In this document: positions 57,860-64,000 of the stretch, piece by piece
Layout of the letters: each line of letters begins with the position of its first letter
Position numbering within the stretch: position 1 is the first letter of the stretch
Assembly: GCF_003696285.1 (NCBI RefSeq)
Contig: NZ_RFFL01000001.1
Span: 402,224 to 466,223, forward strand
Direction of reading: 5' to 3'
DNA length: 64,000 bases
DNA from: Stutzerimonas nitrititolerans
GTDB lineage: Bacteria > Pseudomonadota > Gammaproteobacteria > Pseudomonadales > Pseudomonadaceae
Position numbers and translations under genes: made by a program
The notes under the pieces: generated by a model
The model's input: only the letters and a program-made list of their open reading frames with translations
What the model was told of the DNA's origin: nothing
The model's database searches: none

Positions 57860-59332
57860 GTGAATACTGCCTCCACCCCCTTTGTCACCGTTGCCACGGC
57901 AGAAGAAGCCGTCGATCACCTTGCCAGGATGCACGAGCGCGCCACTTCCTCGCTGAACCAGGCGCTCAAGCGTTACCTGGCGTCGCGTAGCGAGCCGGAT
58001 GAGGCCGAACGCAGCTTGTTTCGTTATCCGCAGTTGCGATTGACCTACGAATGCCATGGAGAGGTGCCGACCTCGACGCGCGCTTATGCCAAGGTGCAGG
58101 CGCCTGGCGTTTACAGCGTGACCGTCACGCATCCGGCGGCCTTTCGCAGCTATCTGCTCGACCAGCTCAAACCGCTGATTCAGGACTTCAACGTGCGCGT
58201 GGAAGTAGGGATGAGCGAGCGCAACATTCCCTATCCCTATGTGATCGAGCAGGGCGACGAGTTGGCGGGGGCCGGTGTGACGGCGGCCGAGCTGGCGCGG
58301 GTCTTCCCCAGTACGGACCTTTCCGCCGCCACCGATGATATCGCCGACGGCTTGTACGACTGGGAGCACGCCGATCCCTATCCTCTGGCGCTGTTCGATG
58401 CCGCACGGGTGGACTTCTCGCTGCGCCGGTTGGTGCATTACACCGGCAGCGACTGGCGCCATGTGCAGCCATGGATACTGCTGACCAACTATCACCGTTA
58501 CGTCGATCAGTTCATTCGCCACGGTCTCGACATGCTGCGCGACGACACCCGTTTCGTACGCATGGTGCTGCCGGGGAATGTGGTCATCGAGCGCGGGATG
58601 GAGGAGGGCGAGGCCCAGGCGATCATCGGCGGGGTGATGTGGCACCGCTACCAGATGCCTGCCTATCACCTGCACGCTGAGGACGGCGATGGCATCACGC
58701 TGGTGAACATTGGTGTCGGCCCATCCAACGCGAAGAACATCACCGATCATCTGGCGGTGTTGCGTCCGCATTGCTGGCTGATGATCGGCCATTGCGGTGG
58801 CCTGCGGCAGTCGCAGGCGATCGGCGACTACGTACTGGCGCATGCCTATATGCGCCGTGACGGCATTCTCGATCGGGTGCTGCCGCCGAACATTCCGTTG
58901 CCGGCGCTGGCCGAGGTGCAGCAAGCACTGCAGGAGTCCGCCGCGCAGGTCACCGGCGAGCAGGGCGAGGCGCTGAAGAAGCGCCTGCGCACCGGCACCG
59001 TGCTGACCTACGACGATCGCAACTGGGAATTGCGCTGGGCTCAGGAAAGACCGTTCATCAATCTTTCGCGTGCCGTGGCGGTGGACATGGAAAGCGGCAC
59101 CATCGCCGCCCAGGGCTACCGCCTGCGGGTACCGTACGGCACGCTGCTGTGTGTGTCGGACAAGCCCCTGCACAGTGAGATCAAGTTGCCCGGCTCGGCC
59201 AATGCGTTCTATGAGCGTGCCGTTACCCAGCACCTGAAAATAGGCATCACCGCGCTGGAGCTTTTGCGCAATCAGCTCAACTCGTTGCACTCACGCAAGC
59301 TGCGCAGCTTCGACGAGCCGCCGTTCCGCTGA
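57860..59332 (+). CDS. amn: AMP nucleosidase Amn
   Basis: Hydrolyses AMP to adenine and ribose-5-phosphate in purine salvage and energy control. The 490-residue protein has the regulatory N-terminal domain of Amn and a nucleoside phosphorylase-like catalytic domain (about 265-485), with MIGHCGGLRQSQ and AVDMESGTIAAQG containing the expected Asp and Glu. The start is a GTG at 57860 (MNTASTPFVTV), which gives family length; a longer in-frame opening upstream is rejected. Confidence 0.94.
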   Translation: MNTASTPFVTVATAEEAVDHLARMHERATSSLNQALKRYLASRSEPDEAERSLFRYPQLRLTYECHGEVPTSTRAYAKVQAPGVYSVTVTHPAAFRSYLLDQLKPLIQDFNVRVEVGMSERNIPYPYVIEQGDELAGAGVTAAELARVFPSTDLSAATDDIADGLYDWEHADPYPLALFDAARVDFSLRRLVHYTGSDWRHVQPWILLTNYHRYVDQFIRHGLDMLRDDTRFVRMVLPGNVVIERGMEEGEAQAIIGGVMWHRYQMPAYHLHAEDGDGITLVNIGVGPSNAKNITDHLAVLRPHCWLMIGHCGGLRQSQAIGDYVLAHAYMRRDGILDRVLPPNIPLPALAEVQQALQESAAQVTGEQGEALKKRLRTGTVLTYDDRNWELRWAQERPFINLSRAVAVDMESGTIAAQGYRLRVPYGTLLCVSDKPLHSEIKLPGSANAFYERAVTQHLKIGITALELLRNQLNSLHSRKLRSFDEPPFR

Positions 59333-59357
59333 CCCGCCGGGGCTTCGTCAGGCGTTC

Positions 59358-59858
59358 TCAGTGCAGCGCCTGCACCATGTACACCGCAGGGATGCGGTAG
59401 CTGGCCAGGTTGCTGACTTGCGGTTGGTCGAGCTGGGTGTGGGCGGCGTAACCGAGCCGGGACCAGAAGGCCTCGGAGTCCTGTACCGAGACAAGGGCCG
59501 AGTAGCGCAGTCGATGTGCCTTGGCCTGTTCGAGCTTCTTGCGTACCAATGCCGGACCGATGCCGCGGCCACCTGCGCGTGGTGCGACGGCCAGGTCGTG
59601 CAGGTAAAGGCAGTCGGCCTGCTCGTGGCGCTGAAACTCGCCATCCAGTGGCGTCACCTTGCCCACGCGCGAGTGGTAGGCGAACAGGTAGGCGCAAACA
59701 CCCTCGGCATCTTCGGCGACCCAGGCCAGTTGCGGACATGCCGCGAGACGAGCGCGGATCACCGCTTCGTCTTCCTGCAATTGGGGGGAATAGGCTTCTT
59801 GCTGAATGGATAACACGGCAGGAATATCGCGCTCCTGCATCGCTCTCAAGCTGAACAT
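59358..59858 (-). CDS. GNAT-family N-acetyltransferase
   Basis: A 166-residue acetyl-CoA-dependent N-acetyltransferase. The acetyl-CoA-binding loop appears as VAPRAGGRGIGPALVRK (an [RQ]-x-x-G-x-[GA] motif), preceded by LHDLAVAP on the beta-4 strand. The substrate is unknown. The start MFSLRAMQERD at 59858 is typical of GNAT proteins; a TTG six codons upstream would add six residues. It converges with amn. Confidence 0.85.
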   Translation of the reverse strand: MFSLRAMQERDIPAVLSIQQEAYSPQLQEDEAVIRARLAACPQLAWVAEDAEGVCAYLFAYHSRVGKVTPLDGEFQRHEQADCLYLHDLAVAPRAGGRGIGPALVRKKLEQAKAHRLRYSALVSVQDSEAFWSRLGYAAHTQLDQPQVSNLASYRIPAVYMVQALH

Positions 59859-59947
59859 CTGAAAAACAGCACTCAAACGGGACTACGCAGCAACGCCGCG
59901 AAAACCGGCGATTATACGTGATGGAGAGTGACCCGACGAGCCTCCGC

Positions 59948-60679
59948 TCAGCTCCCGCGGAACTGGCAGGTCAGGTAGCGGTTGCTGAAGCCGTGACGAA
60001 CCATGGAGCCCAGCCGTTTGAAGAGATAGCCGGGATGCTTGAGGTAGTAGCCGAGTACCGCATTGCCGACGCCTTCGGAACGATGTCGTTTGGTCGCGTT
60101 GCGGCGGAACAGTCCTTTGAATTGCCACCACTGGATCTGCTCGAAGCCCTGCTGCGGCAGCAGGCCATGGGGCTCGAACAAGGCGAAGAAGCTGCGCTTG
60201 CTGAAGTCGTGCAGATGATGGGGATTGCCATCCAGGGTGGGAGTGATCGGCACCGAGGCGATGATCTGCCCGCCTTTGGCCAGCAGTGATGCGCAGTTGT
60301 CGATCAGTGCACGGGGCCGCGGCAGGTGCTCGATGGTCTCCAGGCTGACGATGGTGTCGAAACTGCCCGGGGCGCTGAAGGCTTCGGCGTCGGCGCAGAT
60401 GAAAGAGAGGTTCGGTCGTTGATAGTGGGCCTGGGCAAAGGCGATGGCCGCCGGATCGATATCCACGCCGACGATGACCTTGTCCGGATTCAGTTCAGCC
60501 AGCCGGTCGCTACCGTATCCGCAGCCGCAGGCCATATCCAGCACACGTGTGCCGATGAGCCGCGCGGCGGCGAAATCGTAGCGCTCCATATGGATACGCA
60601 GGGTTTCGCGATCATCATGATCCTGTGCGTCGAGCTGCTGCGGGTAGATGCGTTCGATGGTGGGCGAGGGAGTCGGCAT
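59948..60679 (-). CDS. class I SAM-dependent methyltransferase
   Basis: A 243-residue methyltransferase with the SAM motif I VLDMACGCGYGSDRL, an acidic motif II in VIVGVDIDP and LSFICADAEAF (motif III region), followed by SLETIEHLPRPRAL. The C-terminal 70 residues are basic and hydrophobic. Related proteins in Gram-negatives act on O-antigen or other glycans and on small molecules, but the substrate cannot be read here. It is divergent from the EamA transporter. Confidence 0.85.
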   Translation of the reverse strand: MPTPSPTIERIYPQQLDAQDHDDRETLRIHMERYDFAAARLIGTRVLDMACGCGYGSDRLAELNPDKVIVGVDIDPAAIAFAQAHYQRPNLSFICADAEAFSAPGSFDTIVSLETIEHLPRPRALIDNCASLLAKGGQIIASVPITPTLDGNPHHLHDFSKRSFFALFEPHGLLPQQGFEQIQWWQFKGLFRRNATKRHRSEGVGNAVLGYYLKHPGYLFKRLGSMVRHGFSNRYLTCQFRGS

Positions 60680-60824
60680 GGACGATCTTCATGATTCACG
60701 AGTGGCGACTATAAAGGCAGCATGGCGTTTTGCCCAATGCCCCCGAGACGGCCTGTCCGCCCTGCCTGACGTTGCGAGTTTTTACAGGCATAATGCGTAG
60801 CCTGCTAACCATGTCGAGACCCAT

Positions 60825-61697
60825 TTGGACAATCGTCATCAATCCCTATACGGCGTGTTGCTCATTCTGCTGTCGGGAATACTTCTGGCCAGTCACGACG
60901 GGTTGTCCAAGTACCTCACCCAGTTGTACCCCGTGTTCCTGGTGGTCTGGGCGCGCTACCTGGCGCAGGTCGTGTTGATGCTTGGCATGTTCGCGCCTCG
61001 CATGGGGCGACGCGTATTCCATACGCTGCGGCCATGGCCGCAGTTGCTGCGTGGTCTGAGCCTGGTGAGCGTGAGCATCATGTTCATCAGCGGCTTGAGG
61101 TATATTCCGCTGGCCGAGGCCACGGCCGTCATCTTCCTCACGCCGCTGATGGTTACCGTCGCATCCGCGCTGCTGGGCGAGAGAGTCAGCCATAGCCAGT
61201 GGTTGGCGGTCGGCGTCGGCCTGCTTGGCGTGATGATCATCGTTCGGCCAGGCGGCGCGTTGTTCACTCCGGCGGTATTGCTGCCATTCGGCGCGGCGAT
61301 TTCCTTCACGGTGTATCAGTTGCTGACGCGTCGCCTCAGCGGCACGGATCACCCGGTAACCAGTAACTTCCTATCGAGTCTGGTCGGTTTCCTGGTCATG
61401 AGCGTGCTGGTGACCTTCAACTGGCGAACACCGTCGGTGCACGATGCTGTGCTGATGGCATCGCTGGGCCTGATGGCGATGTCGGGGCATCTGGTGCTGA
61501 CCCAGGCGTTCCGCTACGCCAGCGCCGCCTCCCTGGCGCCGTTCACCTATGGGCAGATCGTGTTCGCCGGTATCGTCGGTTTCATCGCCTTCGGTCATAT
61601 CCCGGATGTCGAGGCTATCGCGGGAATGACAGTGATCATCGCCAGTGGGCTGTGCATGGCCTACGTGCAGAGCCGGCAGGCCAGCCGCTCGGCCTGA
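60825..61697 (+). CDS. EamA-family (drug/metabolite) transporter
   Basis: A 290-residue inner-membrane protein with ten predicted helices in two EamA repeats. [15 protein letters not shown] and the second-repeat counterpart [15 protein letters not shown] are family hallmarks. The substrate (amino acids, nucleotides or other small molecules) is unknown. The start is a TTG at 60825 ([13 protein letters not shown]); a nearby upstream ATG is in another frame. It ends about 73 bases before the oxaloacetate decarboxylase gene on the same strand. Confidence 0.85.
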   Translation: MDNRHQSLYGVLLILLSGILLASHDGLSKYLTQLYPVFLVVWARYLAQVVLMLGMFAPRMGRRVFHTLRPWPQLLRGLSLVSVSIMFISGLRYIPLAEATAVIFLTPLMVTVASALLGERVSHSQWLAVGVGLLGVMIIVRPGGALFTPAVLLPFGAAISFTVYQLLTRRLSGTDHPVTSNFLSSLVGFLVMSVLVTFNWRTPSVHDAVLMASLGLMAMSGHLVLTQAFRYASAASLAPFTYGQIVFAGIVGFIAFGHIPDVEAIAGMTVIIASGLCMAYVQSRQASRSA

Positions 61698-61770
61698 TCA
61701 AGGGTTTCAATGCTTAATTCGACAGGGGCGTCTCGACCCTTGCGTGCGCGTATCTTTATGGAGAAAAACA

Positions 61771-62634
61771 ATGCAACGACGTTCCCATCATCTCTTGCGC
61801 AAGGATTTCCGCCAGCTTCTGGCCTCGGATGCCTGCTATCACACCGCTTCGGTGTTCGATCCAATGTCCGCGCGCATCGCTGCCGATCTCGGTTTCGAGG
61901 TGGGGATTCTCGGGGGGTCGGTTGCTTCTCTGCAGGTGCTGGCCGCGCCGGACTTCGCCTTGATCACGCTCAGTGAGTTCGCCGAGCAGGCCACGCGTAT
62001 CGGCCGGGTCTCGCGTCTGCCGATCATTGCCGACGCCGACCATGGTTATGGCAACGCGCTCAACGTGATGCGCACCGTGATCGAGCTGGAGCGTGCGGGT
62101 ATCTCGGCGCTGACGATCGAAGATACTTCGCTGCCGGCCAAGTTCGGACGCAAATCCACGGACCTGATCGGCATGTTCGAAGCGGTCGGCAAGATCCGCG
62201 CGGCGCTGGAGGCTCGTATCGATCCGGAGTTATGCATCATCGCCCGTACCAACGCCGGCGTGATTGGGATCGAAGAGGTCATCGCCCGGGCGCAGGCTTA
62301 TCAGAAGGCCGGTGCCGATGGTATCTGCCTGGTCGGCATCGAGGATTTCGAGCAGCTGGAGCAGGTGGCGGCCGGCATCGAGATTCCCCTGATGCTGGTG
62401 ACCTACGGCAATCCGCGTCTCCGTGACAATGCGCGACTGGCCGCGCTGGGGGTGCGTATCGTGGTCAATGGGCATGCGGCGTACTTCGCGGCGATCAAGG
62501 CGACCTATGATTGCCTGCGAGAGCAACGCCAGATCGATGCATCGGACCTGAACGCTTCGCAACTTTCGGTGAAATACTCCACCGCCGAGGAGTACATGGT
62601 CTGGGCGGAAGAGTTCATGCAGGTCAAGGAATGA
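61771..62634 (+). CDS. oxaloacetate decarboxylase of the PEP mutase/isocitrate lyase family
   Basis: A 287-residue TIM-barrel enzyme matching P. aeruginosa PA4872, which decarboxylates oxaloacetate to pyruvate with Mg2+. Key segments are [16 protein letters not shown] (metal-binding Asp) and [12 protein letters not shown], in which the isocitrate lyase KKCGH catalytic loop is replaced. The start [15 protein letters not shown] at 61771 has GGAG eight to ten bases upstream and equals the PA4872 length. The larger frame from 61645 overlaps the EamA gene and is rejected. Confidence 0.92.
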   Translation: MQRRSHHLLRKDFRQLLASDACYHTASVFDPMSARIAADLGFEVGILGGSVASLQVLAAPDFALITLSEFAEQATRIGRVSRLPIIADADHGYGNALNVMRTVIELERAGISALTIEDTSLPAKFGRKSTDLIGMFEAVGKIRAALEARIDPELCIIARTNAGVIGIEEVIARAQAYQKAGADGICLVGIEDFEQLEQVAAGIEIPLMLVTYGNPRLRDNARLAALGVRIVVNGHAAYFAAIKATYDCLREQRQIDASDLNASQLSVKYSTAEEYMVWAEEFMQVKE

Positions 62635-62643
62635 TGGTCTCGG

Positions 62644-63372
62644 TCAGTACAGCTGGCGTTCTGCTCTGAACATCACCAAGGCATCGCATTGGGCATTCTG
62701 TCCCGAATAGGCCTCGCACTCGGCGCCTGTCAGGCTTGAGCCGGTATAGGAAAGATCGAGCTGAATGCCGAGCCAGGGGCGGGAGATGTTCAGTGACCAG
62801 TCGTTGAACATCTCTATGCTGCGATTGCCGGGAAGATAGTGCGGGTTTTCCAGTGCATAGCTGCCGTACTTCACCTTGACGCCAACCCCGAAGGGCGTAA
62901 CCGAGCCAAGGTCGAGAAACAGCGTGCTGTCGGTGCGTCCCGGTGCGGCATTCAGCGCCATGCCCAGCCGGCTGCCGGCGAAATTCAGGCCGGCGTAATA
63001 ACCGTCGCGATCCCGATTTTCCAGCTCTGGAAAGTCATAGTGGATCAGCCCTAGCTCATAGCCGAGCGAATCATCCATCGGTTGCTGTAGAAAGCCGGCA
63101 TAAGAGTTGACCTGCAATGAGGTGCCGTTGGTGATCCCCGCGCTGGGCGACCACTGGCCGGCGTACCAGCCACTGGCGTGAGTCAAATCCAGCCCGCCGT
63201 GGAAGGCGCCCGCAGTGGTGGGCTCGACCAATCCGTGAGCCATGCTGCGAGTGGGCGCGGTGCCGAGCTTGAGATCGAAGTCACCGGCTTCGCGTTCCAG
63301 TACCTTGGTCTGCGTGGAGCAGCCTGCCGCCAGGAGAAAGATGGATAGTGGCAGGAGGATTCTCTTGATCAT
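62644..63372 (-). CDS. TorF-family putative porin-like protein with lipoprotein signal
   Basis: A 242-residue beta-rich protein. Its start, MIKRILLPLSIFLLAAGCST, is a lipoprotein signal with lipobox A-A-G-C, which is unusual for a beta-barrel. The body contains GGLDLTHASGWYAGQWS and VKVKYGSYAL, alternating polar/hydrophobic strands typical of TorF (TIGR02001) putative outer-membrane porins. Function is unknown. Two Cys in the tail (AECEAYSGQNAQC) could form a disulfide. It converges with the oxaloacetate decarboxylase gene, ten bases apart. Confidence 0.75.
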   Translation of the reverse strand: MIKRILLPLSIFLLAAGCSTQTKVLEREAGDFDLKLGTAPTRSMAHGLVEPTTAGAFHGGLDLTHASGWYAGQWSPSAGITNGTSLQVNSYAGFLQQPMDDSLGYELGLIHYDFPELENRDRDGYYAGLNFAGSRLGMALNAAPGRTDSTLFLDLGSVTPFGVGVKVKYGSYALENPHYLPGNRSIEMFNDWSLNISRPWLGIQLDLSYTGSSLTGAECEAYSGQNAQCDALVMFRAERQLY

Positions 63373-63656
63373 CAGGTCCGTCAGTAATGCGTGAAAGGCG
63401 GGGCGCTGATCTCGATCTCGCTTCGATCAGTCTCGTTTGGCTAGTTGGTGACTTCTTTCGAGTCGCGCCGCGCCAAAGAATAGCCATTATGGTGGGTGGA
63501 TGATGGCCATCTGTCGCTCAAAAGGCTGGCTTGACCGATGGTCACTCCGATGGGCGTCGAAAGGGCTATTCGTGAACCTGCGCGGTCCGGATGATTCAAA
63601 GTGAGAGGTCCTGTGGTGTTGTTCATCTGCAGGCTTGGGCGAGGAGGTCACGAACG

Positions 63657-63923
63657 ATGGCTACTGGCTGGGCCAACGAGGGGGCGGTGCAGGAGCAGAT
63701 CGACAGCACCGTGGAAGATGCGGTTCAGCGTGCACGCAGCAGACTGGGACAAGGCGACAGTCTGATTCACTGCGAGGAGTGCGGCGTCCGTATCCCCGAA
63801 GCGCGCCGAAAAGCATTGCAGGGCGTGCGCCTGTGCGTTTCATGCCAGGCAGAGCTCGATAAGCAGGAAGCGAGCTTCAGTGGCTACAATCGTCGCGGAA
63901 GCAAGGATAGCCAGTTGCGCTGA
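63657..63923 (+). CDS. DksA/TraR C4-type zinc-finger protein, YbiI-like
   Basis: An 88-residue protein with a DksA/TraR zinc finger: CEECGVRIPEARRKALQGVR, then CVSC, so four Cys ligands. The N-terminal half is helical and acidic and lacks the long DksA coiled coil. The E. coli relative YbiI is 88 residues and of unknown function, possibly RNA polymerase binding. The start at 63657 follows GAGGAGG at a good distance and matches the family. It is divergent from the TorF-like gene with a 284-base gap. Confidence 0.85.
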   Translation: MATGWANEGAVQEQIDSTVEDAVQRARSRLGQGDSLIHCEECGVRIPEARRKALQGVRLCVSCQAELDKQEASFSGYNRRGSKDSQLR

Positions 63924-64000
63924 ACGCCATTGCGGTCTTTTGAAACACCGCGTCCCTTTAGGAAGAGGGTGAAACAAAACTGCAAAATACCGTTGACGTG
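63924..64000. other. right-edge intergenic DNA
   Basis: No gene or convincing site is seen in the last 77 bases. A TTGACG at 63993-63998 could be a -35 element of a gene beyond the window edge, which cannot be judged here. Confidence 0.3.

Overview
The window is 64 kb of GC-rich, densely coding chromosome from a Pseudomonas-group gammaproteobacterium, most likely the P. stutzeri/Stutzerimonas branch. This rests on the gene content (FimX, RhdA, SltB1/RlpA, DipA and BdlA-like proteins, PsrA- and GacA-type sites) and on blocks whose order matches P. aeruginosa as I remember it. I see no prophage, transposase, CRISPR array, rRNA or tRNA. Nearly everything is core genome, so the unusual material is mostly in non-coding DNA and a few odd proteins.

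Layout. 1-14 kb: serB, then on the minus strand a zinc alcohol dehydrogenase, fimX, a PilZ-like protein, psd, rhdA and an HDOD protein; then motAB, rsgA and orn. A 139-bp MITE-like element sits between serB and the dehydrogenase. 14-20 kb: a Rossmann oxidoreductase, a MORN-repeat/C13-peptidase lipoprotein, a MaoC hydratase, an LrgA/LrgB pair, a LON-domain protein and a DedA-PAP2 fusion. 20-31 kb: proA-nadD-rsfS-rlmH-mrdA-rodA-sltB1-rlpA-dacC-ybeD-lipB, a cell-wall elongation and lipoate cluster, with lipA facing it. 31-40 kb: a BdlA-like chemoreceptor, a second SltB-type transglycosylase, arfA with an internal hairpin, then holA-lptE-leuS and a zinc-ribbon protein. 40-47.4 kb: a YdcF-type protein, srkA, comF and the bioBFHCD genes. 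47.4-53.3 kb: a small flagellar-axial-like protein and two FadE-type acyl-CoA dehydrogenases with a diguanylate cyclase between them. 53.3-54.3 kb: an intergenic region holding what I read as a GacA-activated Rsm-type small RNA, then msrA. 54.4-64 kb: dipA, an unknown exported protein, amn, a GNAT acetyltransferase, a methyltransferase, an EamA transporter, oxaloacetate decarboxylase, a TorF-like protein and a YbiI-type zinc-finger protein.

Themes. (1) Surface-to-motile lifestyle control is dense: FimX and DipA homologues, a diguanylate cyclase, a PilZ-like protein, a BdlA-like receptor, the MotAB stator and the Rsm-type RNA. (2) Cell-wall growth and turnover: PBP2, RodA, SltB1, RlpA, DacC, a second SltB, LrgAB and the DedA-PAP2 fusion. 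(3) Cofactor supply: biotin and lipoate. Readable regulatory DNA includes a BirA-type operator over the bioB promoter, a PsrA-type box over the fadE1 start site, a GacA upstream activating sequence and a hairpin inside arfA. Start sites were chosen by family length and ribosome binding sites. Product names come from recognised motifs, not database searches.
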